64,000 nt of DNA, from NCBI RefSeq assembly GCF_002953715.1, contig NZ_CP025016.1, positions 186,001 through 250,000 on the forward strand, in the 5' to 3' direction. Of the stretch, positions 1 to 7,864 are shown piece after piece. Source of the DNA: Rhizobium leguminosarum. GTDB taxonomy: Bacteria; Pseudomonadota; Alphaproteobacteria; Rhizobiales; Rhizobiaceae. Below the pieces are notes generated by a model, which ran no database searches, had not been told where the DNA came from, and saw only the letters and a program-made list of their open reading frames with translations. Position numbers and translations under genes: made by a program. How positions within the stretch are numbered: position 1 is the stretch's first letter; every line of letters starts with the position of its first letter.

Positions 1-1492
1 CAAGGCCCTCGGTCGGCTCGTCGAGAAGCCAGAGCGGCGTGTCGCGCAGGAAAAGCCGGGCAAGCGCCAGCCGGCGCGATTGGCCGCCCGAAAGGCCGAG
101 GCCACCTTCGCCGAGCGGCGTATCGATCCCCCCAGGCATGGCCTCGATATCGGCAAGCAGGCCGGCGGCAGCGAGCGCTTCGCGAAGGCGGGCCTCGTTC
201 GCATCCGGGTTCGCAAGGAGTAGGTTGCCGCGCAGGCTGTCCTCGAAAAGCTCTGTCCGTTGCGTCAGCAGTGTCGCCGTCATCGCGGCAACATTTCCCG
301 TCCTTGCCGGCAATTCGCCGGAAAGGAGGGCAAGCAGGCTCGACTTGCCGGCGCCGCTGCTGCCGATGACGGCCAGTCGTTCACCCTGTTGAAGCGCTAG
401 TTCGATATCCTCGAGCGCCGGCACGGCGGAGTTTTCATGGAAGGCCGACACCTTCGCCAGTGAAAAAGCGCATCCCGGCAACGGCGGCGCCAATGCTTCG
501 GGTGCCGCCGCAACGGCAAGCCGCGGCGCGATGCGTCTTGCAGCAAGCAGCGTCCTGCCGAGTTCCAGGGCGCCGCGACGTAGCGCTGCGAAGGGTTCGA
601 CTGCCGCAAAGGCGACGAGCAGGCCGAGTGCGGCAACAGGAGCGGTAATCACCTTCGTTTCCGCTAGTACCGCAACGGCAAGCAGCGATGCCGTCAACAG
701 AAGTGTTGAAACGATGCCGAAGCCGAATGTCAGGCCGGTTTCGACGCGGTTGAGCCGGTCGTCGGCGCGGCCGGCGTAACGATCGGCTGCGGCAATCGCC
801 TCCCTCTGCGCGGCAAGCCGACCGGCCATCAGGAGATCGGTCTGGCCGGCAACGAGATCGATCGTTCGAGACCGCAGCGCCTCGATGCCATGAGCGCGTC
901 GGCGGGCATGTTTGCGCGCCGCCCGGCCGGCGATCAACGGCAGGCCAAGGCCGGCACCGGCGAGAAAAAGGCCGAAGCACAGGCCGAACAAGGGATGCAT
1001 CAACCCCAGCACGAGGCTTGCCGCCAGCGCTGCACCGATCGCGACAACAGCCGGCACGAGGATGCGCAGGTAGAGGGAATCGAGCGCATCGATATCGGCG
1101 GTCAGCCGGAAGAGCAGCCGTGCGGGACGGTGTGACAGGGCGCGGCCAGCACTCGGTTCGGCAAAGCCGCGAAACAGCCTTTCGCGCAGGGCGGCGAGCA
1201 CGCCGAGCGTTGCATCATGGGTCGCAAGCCTTTCGCCGTAGCGCGCGGCCGTACGGAGGATGGCGAGCAGGCGGATGCCGGCGGACGGCGCAAAGACGTC
1301 GAAGGTGATGGCGGCAGCGGTCGAAAGGCCGGCGAGCGAGGTGGCGGTGATGAACCAGCCGGACAGGCCGAGCAGGGCGATGCCAGCTGTCACCGTCGCA
1401 GCCGAAAGTGCTGCGCCGAGCAGCAGCGCCCGCCGGCGCTCGGCAAGGAACAGACGCAGGATCGGCTTGAGGTCTGCAGCAGATCCGCTCAT
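1..1492 (-). CDS. cydC: Thiol reductant ABC exporter subunit CydC (partial, 3' end beyond the left edge)
   Basis: This is the second half of the heterodimeric CydDC exporter, which moves glutathione/cysteine across the inner membrane to support cytochrome bd assembly. The ATG at 1492-1490 overlaps the cydD stop codon as ATGA. The first residues read MSGSAADLKPILRLFLAERR, followed by a hydrophobic segment and the CydC-typical LLGLSGWFITATSLAG. About 497 codons are present; CydC is usually about 560 residues. Near the edge the ABC signature LGLSGGQSRRLAL and the Walker B/D-loop LLDEPTEGL are readable, so only the last part of the nucleotide-binding domain is missing. It is translationally coupled to cydD. 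From known rhizobial order I infer that cydAB follow beyond the edge. Confidence 0.9.
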   Translation of the reverse strand, partial: MSGSAADLKPILRLFLAERRRALLLGAALSAATVTAGIALLGLSGWFITATSLAGLSTAAAITFDVFAPSAGIRLLAILRTAARYGERLATHDATLGVLAALRERLFRGFAEPSAGRALSHRPARLLFRLTADIDALDSLYLRILVPAVVAIGAALAASLVLGLMHPLFGLCFGLFLAGAGLGLPLIAGRAARKHARRRAHGIEALRSRTIDLVAGQTDLLMAGRLAAQREAIAAADRYAGRADDRLNRVETGLTFGFGIVSTLLLTASLLAVAVLAETKVITAPVAALGLLVAFAAVEPFAALRRGALELGRTLLAARRIAPRLAVAAAPEALAPPLPGCAFSLAKVSAFHENSAVPALEDIELALQQGERLAVIGSSGAGKSSLLALLSGELPARTGNVAAMTATLLTQRTELFEDSLRGNLLLANPDANEARLREALAAAGLLADIEAMPGGIDTPLGEGGLGLSGGQSRRLALARLFLRDTPLWLLDEPTEGL

Positions 1493-3234
1493 TCGGCGGC
1501 CTCCCTGATAACGATGTCGGCATCGACGCGCATGGCGCGATGCATGCGGGCGGCAAGCAGCGGATCGTGAGTCGCAACGATCAAAGTACGGCCCCTGGAG
1601 AGCGTAAGCAGGCTCTCGGTAACCTCCGCGGCGGTGGCGGCGTCGAGATGCGCGGTCGGCTCGTCGGCCAGGATGATCCGGAGATCCGGATTGCAGGCGG
1701 CACGCGCGATCGCCAGCCGCAACGCCTCGCCGCCGGAAAGCCCGATCCCGCCTTCGCCAAGCGGCCGGTTGCCATAGGCGGCGGCGACCTTTCCGAGCCT
1801 GGCGGCGCCGAGCGCATCCGTCACGTCGCCACTGGAGATACCGGGCCTGCCGAGCGCGATATTGCCGGCGATGGTGCCTGCGAAAATATGCGGTCTCTGG
1901 CCGATCCATGCCATGCTGGCCCGCAAGGCGGCGGCGGTGTCATCCACAAGTTCGATGCCGCCGATGACGATGCGTCCGCCGGTACAGGGCGCCAGCCCTG
2001 ATATGAGCGAAAGAAGCGTCGACTTGCCGGAACCGCTTGCGCCGAGAAGCGCCAGATGTTCGCCGGCTGCGATCTCGAGGTTGAAACCGTCGAGGATCAG
2101 CGGCTCAGCGGAGCCATAGTGGAAATCGAGATTTTCAAGGTGGATGGCCGGCGCTTCGGCGTCGGCAGAAGCCGTGGGCGTGGCTTCGGCCGCTCCCTGG
2201 ATGGGCAGGCCGCCCTCGGAGAGAGCGTCCATGGCCTTCAGCGCCGCTTCGCCGGCCGCCCGATCATGCCAGACAGCCGAGAGTTCGCGCAGAGGCTCGA
2301 AGAAGGCCGGTGCGAGCAGCAGGATGAACAGTCCCTCGGTCAGGTCGAGCCGGCCCACCCAAGTGCCGAAGCGGATCTCGCCGAGCAGGCTGAAGCCGAC
2401 GTAGACGGCAATCATCGCCACGCCGAGGGCGGCGAAAAGCTCGAGCACCGCCGAGGACAGGAAGGCGATCTTCAGCACCGCCATGGTGCGCGCACGCAGC
2501 GACTCCGCCTCCGACCGCAGGCGGAGTGCCGTTGCATCGACAGCGTCGAGCGCACGGATGGTCGCCAGTCCGCGCAGCCGATCGAGCAGGAAGCCGTTGA
2601 GGCCGCCGGTCGCGACGAGTTGCCTTTCGCTGGCCGCCTGGGCACGCCAGCCGATCAGCGCCATGAAGATAGGGATCAGCGGCGCGGCAAACAGCAAAAC
2701 CAGCGCGGCGATCCAGGAGACCGGCAGAATGAAGGCAAGGATCACGAGTGGCACAAGGCTCGCCTTCATGCGCGCCGGCTGGAAACGGGCGAGGTAGGGC
2801 ACGATCAGTTCGGCTTGTTCGCCAAGCACGCTTGCGGCTTTGCCCGAGGCAGGCCGGCCGCGATCGACCGGCGACGACATGGTAAGTGCCGCGGCAGCAA
2901 TCTTCCGCCTGCGGCTGAGCTCGCCGCGGGCGGCCTGAAAGGCCATGCGGCCACCAGCCGCGTCGAGACAGATTCTTGCAAATCCGAGGACAAGGATGCC
3001 GAGGGCTGGCCAGAGAACGTCATGCATTCCGCCGCCATCGGCGATGCGGCCGACCGAGATGGCCAGCAACCCGGCCTGCGGGATCCAGACGGCGGCGCCC
3101 AGCGCCTGCAGCATTGCCGCTCTGCGCAGCCCGCCTTTCGCATCATCTAGGCCGGTGACAGGCAAGACTGTATCGCCGTCCGGCAACGGCTCGGCCTCTT
3201 GTGTGTCCTTCGCGTCGAAGAAAGCAGTGCCCAT
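1489..3234 (-). CDS. cydD: Thiol reductant ABC exporter subunit CydD
   Basis: A 581-residue fused membrane/ATPase protein, the partner of CydC in exporting cysteine and glutathione to the periplasm, needed for bd-type oxidase maturation. Hydrophobic segments cover about residues 40-95 and 160-325. The ATPase domain begins near 365, with Walker A GASGSGKST at about 398-406, a slightly unusual signature LSGGE at 500-504 in place of LSGGQ, and Walker B ILADEPTAHLD at about 521-531. The start at 3234 lies 4 bases after the end of the upstream regulator gene, so the two are very likely co-transcribed. The length is normal for the family. Confidence 0.92.
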   Translation of the reverse strand: MGTAFFDAKDTQEAEPLPDGDTVLPVTGLDDAKGGLRRAAMLQALGAAVWIPQAGLLAISVGRIADGGGMHDVLWPALGILVLGFARICLDAAGGRMAFQAARGELSRRRKIAAAALTMSSPVDRGRPASGKAASVLGEQAELIVPYLARFQPARMKASLVPLVILAFILPVSWIAALVLLFAAPLIPIFMALIGWRAQAASERQLVATGGLNGFLLDRLRGLATIRALDAVDATALRLRSEAESLRARTMAVLKIAFLSSAVLELFAALGVAMIAVYVGFSLLGEIRFGTWVGRLDLTEGLFILLLAPAFFEPLRELSAVWHDRAAGEAALKAMDALSEGGLPIQGAAEATPTASADAEAPAIHLENLDFHYGSAEPLILDGFNLEIAAGEHLALLGASGSGKSTLLSLISGLAPCTGGRIVIGGIELVDDTAAALRASMAWIGQRPHIFAGTIAGNIALGRPGISSGDVTDALGAARLGKVAAAYGNRPLGEGGIGLSGGEALRLAIARAACNPDLRIILADEPTAHLDAATAAEVTESLLTLSRGRTLIVATHDPLLAARMHRAMRVDADIVIREAAE

Positions 3235-3238
3235 GGCG

Positions 3239-3817
3239 CTAACTCTTGTTCGCAGGATTCGGCCGGCGGCTGCGGCCGAGCGAAACGACCCGGTCCTTGG
3301 CCTCCAGAAGCTTGGTCACTTTCGCGCCCAGCGAGAGTAGCGTTGCAAGCCTTTCTGTTTCAAGTTGTTTTACGTCTTCATACCAATGCGTCAGTTGCTC
3401 GATCAGCGTGTGCATCTCGCTCATGCGTTGCTGCGCATGCCGCTCGGCTTCGCTGGCCGGCCGTTGCATCAGGATTTCACGCAGAACCGACAGCGTCGGA
3501 TCGACTTCACGCTTCTTTCTCTCCTCGGCAAGCGTCCTCAATATGTGCCAGACGTCATCCGGCGTGGTGAAGAAATCGCGGCGATCGTCCGGCTTGTGTT
3601 TCAGGATGACGAGGTTCCAGGCCTGCAGTTCGCGCAGGCTCATCGAAACATTGGAGCGCGAGATGCCGAGCGACTCGGCGATCTCCTCCGCGCAGACCGG
3701 CGCGGGCGAAACGAAGAGCAGGGCATAGATCTGGCCGACCGTGCGGTTGATTCCCCAGCGCGATCCCATTTCGCCGAAATGGAGAACGAAGGACTGGACG
3801 AGAGGCGGAAGGTTCAT
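3239..3817 (-). CDS. GbsR/MarR-family transcriptional regulator, first gene of the cydDC operon
   Basis: A 192-residue winged-helix regulator. The open frame extends upstream to 4027, but ATG 3817 (MNLPPLVQSFVLHFGEMGSR) matches the family N-terminus, and the extension would read through the operator palindrome. The helix-turn-helix lies at about residues 30-70 (IAESLGISRSNVSMSLRELQ), followed by the wing (KPDDRRDFFTTPDD) and a helical C-terminal part that could dimerise. Its position directly before cydD suggests that it controls the bd-oxidase assembly operon, and the palindrome at 3837-3862 suggests autoregulation. The inducing signal cannot be read from the sequence. Confidence 0.85.
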   Translation of the reverse strand: MNLPPLVQSFVLHFGEMGSRWGINRTVGQIYALLFVSPAPVCAEEIAESLGISRSNVSMSLRELQAWNLVILKHKPDDRRDFFTTPDDVWHILRTLAEERKKREVDPTLSVLREILMQRPASEAERHAQQRMSEMHTLIEQLTHWYEDVKQLETERLATLLSLGAKVTKLLEAKDRVVSLGRSRRPNPANKS

Positions 3818-3836
3818 GGTTGTTTCCGTTGCGTCT

Positions 3837-3862
3837 GTGATTTCAGAAATTTCTGAAATCAC
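3837..3862. promoter_or_regulatory. Perfect 26-bp palindrome, likely operator of the GbsR-type regulator
   Basis: The two 13-base arms starting GTGATTTCAGAAA are exact reverse complements with no spacer. The site lies 20 bases upstream of the regulator's ATG and just downstream of a candidate -10 box, where a repressor would block initiation. Perfect symmetry of this length is very unlikely by chance. Confidence 0.75.
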
Positions 3863-3888
3863 TATACTGACTTTCGCGTCTCGCCGCC
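3861..3888 (-). promoter_or_regulatory. Candidate promoter of the regulator-cydDC operon
   Basis: On the minus strand a TTGGCG box (3888-3883) and TATAGT (3866-3861) are 16 bases apart. The palindrome then begins within the -10 box and covers the expected start site. This is a prediction from box similarity only. Confidence 0.5.
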
Positions 3889-4015
3889 AACCGGCAAGGC
3901 GGCCCTGCGTCAATTTGGATGTCCGTTCGTTGATCGTGAGTTGGGTATACCCAGGCGCGACGAGGCTGGATTTGACCTGGGTCAAGTCCGCAGCACTTTC
4001 CCGCAATGACGCAGA

Positions 4016-4048
4016 AACGCCCGGCATGCGCTACGCATACCGGGCGTT
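4016..4048 (-). terminator. Hairpin after the HupE/UreJ-like gene
   Basis: Arms AACGCCCGG (4016-4024) and CCGGGCGTT (4040-4048) pair perfectly. After one mismatch, ATGC/GCAT extends the stem. On the minus strand it follows the hupE-like stop by about 60 bases and ends in TTT, so it may act as a weak intrinsic terminator. The remaining bases of 3863-4109 hold nothing else I can support. Confidence 0.5.
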
Positions 4049-4109
4049 CCGTCGGATTGGGACGTCTAGGCCGCTGCTGCCCAGTTTTCGTTCAGGAATG
4101 CCGTCAGGC

Positions 4110-4709
4110 TCAGATCAAGCCGGCCAGAAGGCCGACGCCAGCAATGGCGGCAATGCCACCGGCCGTGCGCGTCACGAAGACGCCCTGACGTTCACCGGCG
4201 CCGCCGATGACGTAACCGACGGCGAGACCGGCGACATGCAGCAACGCCGTCGCGGCCATGAAGCCGGCGGCATAGGCGGCACCGGCGGCATCTTCCGGCA
4301 TTTCGACGCCATGTGCATGACCGTGGAAGATGGCGAAGAGGCCGATGATGCCGAGCGCTGCGGCGAGCGGCGCCTTGACATTGAGCGCAACAACGGCGCC
4401 GAGGACGACGACGGAAAGCGCGATGCCAATTTCAACGAAGGGAACGTTGATGCCGGCAACGCCGAGAGCACCACCGAGTGCCATCACCAGAACGAAGGTG
4501 GTCGGCACGAGCCAGGTGGCGCGGCCGCCGAGCTGAAATGCGAAAACACCGACCATCACCATGGCGAGGACATGATCGAGGCCAGACATCGGATGGGCAA
4601 AGCCATGGCTGAAGCCTGCAGCTTCGCCGATAGCGGGATGGGCGGAGGCGACGGCTGGAAGCGCTGCGGCAGCCAAGGCAAGCAGGCCGCTCTTGATTGC
4701 TGATTTCAT
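4110..4709 (-). CDS. HupE/UreJ-family nickel/cobalt permease-like protein
   Basis: A 199-residue inner-membrane protein with a cleavable signal (MKSAIKSGLLALAAAALPAVASA|HP) and about six transmembrane segments. It carries the family signature HPMSGLDHVLAMV (about residues 39-51), whose His and Asp residues are thought to bind the metal, and a second His-rich stretch FHGHAHG. Family members supply Ni or Co to urease or hydrogenase. Here no urease or hydrogenase genes are adjacent, so the metal and the enzyme served are unknown. A GAGGGG ribosome-binding site precedes the ATG. A B12/cobalt riboswitch was not recognised upstream. Confidence 0.85.
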   Translation of the reverse strand: MKSAIKSGLLALAAAALPAVASAHPAIGEAAGFSHGFAHPMSGLDHVLAMVMVGVFAFQLGGRATWLVPTTFVLVMALGGALGVAGINVPFVEIGIALSVVVLGAVVALNVKAPLAAALGIIGLFAIFHGHAHGVEMPEDAAGAAYAAGFMAATALLHVAGLAVGYVIGGAGERQGVFVTRTAGGIAAIAGVGLLAGLI

Positions 4710-4913
4710 TGCTCATTCCCCTCGTGAGTTTTCGAATATCCCGCGGCCGCCGAACACAGGCATGGTTCCAAGTCGCGCGCATCACGCTAGTTCAAAGAAT
4801 TCGCGCCGTCAACGAAAAGTCCACGAAATACCAAGCCAATTCAACTGCTTATCCGATAGGCAGATGCCGCTTTCGATAGCTTCTCTCAGCGCGCCGCACC
4901 TCAAGATCGAGCT

Positions 4914-4926
4914 GGAAACGGTTTCC
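4914..4926. promoter_or_regulatory. Inverted repeat upstream of the hydroxyacid dehydrogenase
   Basis: GGAAAC-G-GTTTCC lies about 60 bases before the ATG at 4987. It resembles a small operator, but no regulator gene is adjacent. The rest of the divergent intergenic region 4710-4986 shows no gene. Confidence 0.25.
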
Positions 4927-4986
4927 GACAGGGGCTATCAATCGTTCGGCAGAGACGGCGCAACCCGCCGTGATGGAGGAGACGCC

Positions 4987-6018
4987 ATGACGAATACCGA
5001 ACGGCCGCTGGCGATCAGCGCGCCCGAACCGCGCACGCTCGATCTGATCTTCAGCGACAAGGCGCGCGCCGAACTGCATGCGAAATACGAGATCGTCGAG
5101 GCCGATCCCGAGAATATCGCCGGGCTCGGCGACGAGATCCTCGGCAGGGCACGCTACATCATCGGCCAGCCGCCGCTTTCGGCGGACACGCTGGGACGTA
5201 TGCCGGCCTTGCGCTCGATCCTCAATGTCGAAAGCAATCTTCTCAACAACATGCCCTATGACGTGCTCTTCCAGCGCGGCATCCATGTCGTCACGACAGG
5301 CCAGGTCTTTGCCGAGCCGGTCGCCGAAATCGGTCTCGGCTTCGCACTGGCCTTGGCACGCGATATCGTCGATGCGGATGTCGCCTTCGGCCAGGGCACC
5401 GAACTCTGGGGCGGTGAGGGCAATTCGAGTGCGCGGCTGCTCGCCGGTTCCGAGATCGGCATCGTCGGCTTCGGCGATCTTGGCAAGGCGCTGCGCCGGC
5501 TCCTGTCCGGCTTCAGGGCGCGCATCAGAGTGTTCGATCCCTGGCTGCCGCGCTCGATCCTCGAGGAAAACGGCGTCGAGCCGGCAAGCCTGCAGGACGT
5601 CCTGACGAAGAGCGATTTCGTCTTCGTCGTCGCCGCCGTCACCAGCGAAAACAAGGGATTTCTCAGCACGGAGGCCTTTGCCAGCATGCGCAAAGGCGCG
5701 GCCTTCATCCTGCTCAGCCGCGCCGATGTCGTCGATTTCGATGCACTGATGGCCGCAGTCTCGTCAGGCCATATCGTCGCGGCGAGCGATGTTTATCCGC
5801 AGGAGCCGCTGCCCCCCGACCATCCGGTGCGGAGCCTGAAAGGTTTCATCCGTTCGGCGCATAGGGCCGGCGCGCTCGACAGCGCCTTCAAGAAAATGGG
5901 CGACATGGTGCTCGAAGACATGGACCTGATGGATCGCGGCCTGCCGCCGATGCGCTGCAAGCGGGCGGAACGCGAGACGGTTTCCCGCATGCGTTCCAAA
6001 CCGGTGGCGGTGAATTAA
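4987..6018 (+). CDS. D-2-hydroxyacid dehydrogenase family protein (phosphoglycerate-dehydrogenase-like)
   Basis: A 343-residue NAD(P)-dependent oxidoreductase. The Rossmann motif GFGDLG sits at 161-166. The catalytic trio of the family is visible: Arg245 in SRADVVD, Glu273 in PQEPLPPDHP, and His292 in SAHRAG. The substrate is not indicated. The frame stays open back to 4693, but ATG 4987 has a good GGAGGA ribosome-binding site and opens the family-like region. The gene stands alone between the HupE-like gene and a converging TIM44-domain gene, so context does not help. Related enzymes act on glycerate, glyoxylate or hydroxypyruvate derivatives. Confidence 0.85.
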   Translation: MTNTERPLAISAPEPRTLDLIFSDKARAELHAKYEIVEADPENIAGLGDEILGRARYIIGQPPLSADTLGRMPALRSILNVESNLLNNMPYDVLFQRGIHVVTTGQVFAEPVAEIGLGFALALARDIVDADVAFGQGTELWGGEGNSSARLLAGSEIGIVGFGDLGKALRRLLSGFRARIRVFDPWLPRSILEENGVEPASLQDVLTKSDFVFVVAAVTSENKGFLSTEAFASMRKGAAFILLSRADVVDFDALMAAVSSGHIVAASDVYPQEPLPPDHPVRSLKGFIRSAHRAGALDSAFKKMGDMVLEDMDLMDRGLPPMRCKRAERETVSRMRSKPVAVN

Positions 6019-6019
6019 A

Positions 6020-6060
6020 GCATGCCGCGCAAAAGTGTGCAGCGGGTTTAGACCAAAATG
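6020..6060. repeat. Degenerate rhizobial intergenic palindrome
   Basis: The string GCATGCCGCGCAAAAGTGTG and the following CAGCGG match, from memory, a repeat common between Rhizobium genes. The second arm is eroded. It fills the gap between the dehydrogenase and the TIM44-domain gene. Confidence 0.4.
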
Positions 6061-6078
6061 CCGATTTGGCGCGCCGCC

Positions 6079-7074
6079 TTAGGCAGCGCGCTGCTCGGCA
6101 CCCTGGATCGCCGCAAGCTTCCAGTCGGCGCCAGACTTGCGCACGAAGGTCCAAATCTCGGTGCTTTCGCTCGGACGGCCGTCGTCGCCGGAAACGACGC
6201 GGCCGCTGTCGCGTTCGACCACGGCGTCGACCGAGGAATAACGCATGGCGAGCGTCGCATATTCCTGGCCGTCTTCCCGCCAGGCCTCGGCGATATCGCC
6301 TTGCAGCAGCTTGACGTCGGAGACGCGGTTGCGCACGCCGTTGGTAGCGTTTTCGCCGAGTTCCTCGGCAAGATAGGACATCGCCTCCGGCGTCGTCAGC
6401 CGGCGCAGCGTGCCGTAATCCTCAGCGCCGTAAGCGGTCTGCACTTGGGTCAGCAGTTCCTCGAACTGATCGAGATCGGCCTGCGCCAGCCCGATCTCGT
6501 CGCTCGGCCGATTGCTGCGCGACTGCCCGCCGAAACCGGCGCCCGAACCGATTGTCGGGATATGGAAGGACGACTTATTCGTGGGCGACATGTTATAGGA
6601 CTGGCTCTGGCCGCCGACGCCGTAGGAAGGCTGGCGGCGGTTGGCGAAATAACGCATGGCGAGCATGACGGCGCCGCCGATCAGCGCGATCTGCAACAGC
6701 ATGCCGAGGAATCCGAAGCCGCCGCCGAAACCGTGGCCGAGCAGCATACCGAGAAGACCGCCGGCAATCAGACCGCCGATCATCGAGCGGCCGAAGCCGC
6801 CGAAGAGACCAGGGCGCTGGGCGCCGAGAGGCTGCTGCGCGGTGGCAGGTGCCGTGGTCTGCGGACGCGGCGTCATCGACCGTTCGATCGGTGCTGCGGT
6901 CCCAGGCGCGGTGCTGGTGACAGGCGGAGCCTGGAAGGTGCGCGTGCCGCGGCTTCCGAAACCGAAGCTGCCCGCGCGGCGGGCTTCTGCATCGTCAAGG
7001 GAAGCAAAAACGGTAGCGCTCGTCAGTGCGGCAATGGCCGCGATCTTGGCAAAACGCGAAACGGCACTCGGCAT
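6079..7074 (-). CDS. TIM44-like domain membrane protein
   Basis: A 331-residue protein starting MPSAVSRFAKIAAIAALTSA, a signal sequence, then a low-complexity Pro/Thr/Ala stretch, Gly-rich hydrophobic segments (about residues 95-145), a linker, and a C-terminal TIM44-like domain (about 190-331, DQFEELLTQVQTAYGAEDYG to DWKLAAIQGAE). In mitochondria this domain belongs to the protein-import motor; bacterial homologues are membrane proteins of poorly known role. ATG 7074 is chosen over the upstream in-frame start at 7101 because AGGAG lies 8 bases before it. It is on the same strand as the YbaK-type gene but 84 bases away, so co-transcription is uncertain. Confidence 0.8.
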   Translation of the reverse strand: MPSAVSRFAKIAAIAALTSATVFASLDDAEARRAGSFGFGSRGTRTFQAPPVTSTAPGTAAPIERSMTPRPQTTAPATAQQPLGAQRPGLFGGFGRSMIGGLIAGGLLGMLLGHGFGGGFGFLGMLLQIALIGGAVMLAMRYFANRRQPSYGVGGQSQSYNMSPTNKSSFHIPTIGSGAGFGGQSRSNRPSDEIGLAQADLDQFEELLTQVQTAYGAEDYGTLRRLTTPEAMSYLAEELGENATNGVRNRVSDVKLLQGDIAEAWREDGQEYATLAMRYSSVDAVVERDSGRVVSGDDGRPSESTEIWTFVRKSGADWKLAAIQGAEQRAA

Positions 7075-7158
7075 TCCTGATCTCCTGTCATGCACAATCA
7101 CGGCATATCGAGAGCTAATATAGGTACTCTTTCCCGAGTGTGAAGCTCTCCGGATGCG

Positions 7159-7617
7159 TTACTGGCAGACGTCGACCCAGTTGGCGCCGGTCAGCTCAGC
7201 CAGCCGTCCGGTTTCGATGCGGACGGCCGAGTTGGTCGAGCCGGCCGCCGGCACGACTTCATCGAAGCGTTTCAATGAGATATCGCAATAGATAGGCAAC
7301 GGCGAGGGCAGGCCGAAGGGGCAGACGCCGCCGACCGGATGGCTGGTGACCGCCACGACCTCTTCGGCATCGAGCATGCGCCCCTTGGCTCCAAACGTGT
7401 CCTTGAACTTGCGATTGTCGAGCCTTGCCGTGCCGCCGGCTACGACCAGCATCATCTGCTCGCCGACGCGCAGGCAAATCGTCTTGGCGATCTGGGCCGG
7501 CTCGACGCCATGGGCTTCGGCGGCAAGTGCCACCGTCGAGGAACTCTCGGCGGTTTCGATGATTTCGACATCGGGTGCGTGGGCGCTGAGAAAGGCGCGA
7601 ACAGATTCAAGGCTCAT
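7159..7617 (-). CDS. YbaK/EbsC-family protein (aminoacyl-tRNA deacylase-like)
   Basis: A 152-residue single-domain protein of the YbaK/ProX fold, whose members hydrolyse mischarged Cys- or Ala-tRNA(Pro). Family features include the conserved AKTICLRVG with the key Lys near residue 45, the LDNRKFKDTFGAK segment, VGGVCPFGLP (about 95-105), and a C-terminal GSTNSAVRIETGRL. The length is typical of free-standing editing proteins. The exact tRNA specificity cannot be read. Its start lies opposite the divergent glycerophosphodiester operon. Confidence 0.85.
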   Translation of the reverse strand: MSLESVRAFLSAHAPDVEIIETAESSSTVALAAEAHGVEPAQIAKTICLRVGEQMMLVVAGGTARLDNRKFKDTFGAKGRMLDAEEVVAVTSHPVGGVCPFGLPSPLPIYCDISLKRFDEVVPAAGSTNSAVRIETGRLAELTGANWVDVCQ

Positions 7618-7682
7618 GGCGCAATGCTAGACCAGGAAAAGCGCAATTTGAAGCGTAAAAGACGCTCGTCGAAAACCGCCGC

Positions 7683-7729
7683 TTGCAAGTCGTGCGGACA
7701 TCGTCATAATAATTTTGCACACGTGCTCA
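7683..7729 (+). promoter_or_regulatory. Candidate promoter and LacI-type operator of the glycerophosphodiester operon
   Basis: TTGCAA (7683-7688) and CATAAT (7705-7710) are 16 bases apart. Just downstream, TGCACACGTGCTCA (7716-7729) is an imperfect inverted repeat centred on CACGTG, in a position where the LacI-type protein of this operon could block transcription. The leader to the first ATG is then about 140 bases. Boxes are weak matches. Confidence 0.35.
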
Positions 7730-7864
7730 ATTTTGTCATTCGGCCGTTACGTTCAACCCCTAGAGCGGGATACGCCACGTTTTCGTGGGGTTTCGGAGCG
7801 GTCATCATCAGCAGTGCTGACCCGTCAAGAGGCCTCACACTGCTCTTCTAGGGAGACGAAGAAG

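Noticed and set aside
2056..3150. Plus-strand open frame of 364 codons opposite cydD
   Set aside because: Charged, low-complexity shadow; cydD has all ABC motifs.
3942..3953. Palindrome TGGGTATACCCA
   Set aside because: Only 12 bases, lies upstream of the predicted promoter and fits no known regulator; the 26-bp site nearby is far stronger.
4710..4986. Cobalamin or nickel riboswitch upstream of the HupE/UreJ-like gene
   Set aside because: No conserved B12-box-like segment was recognised; a covariance-model search would be needed to be certain.
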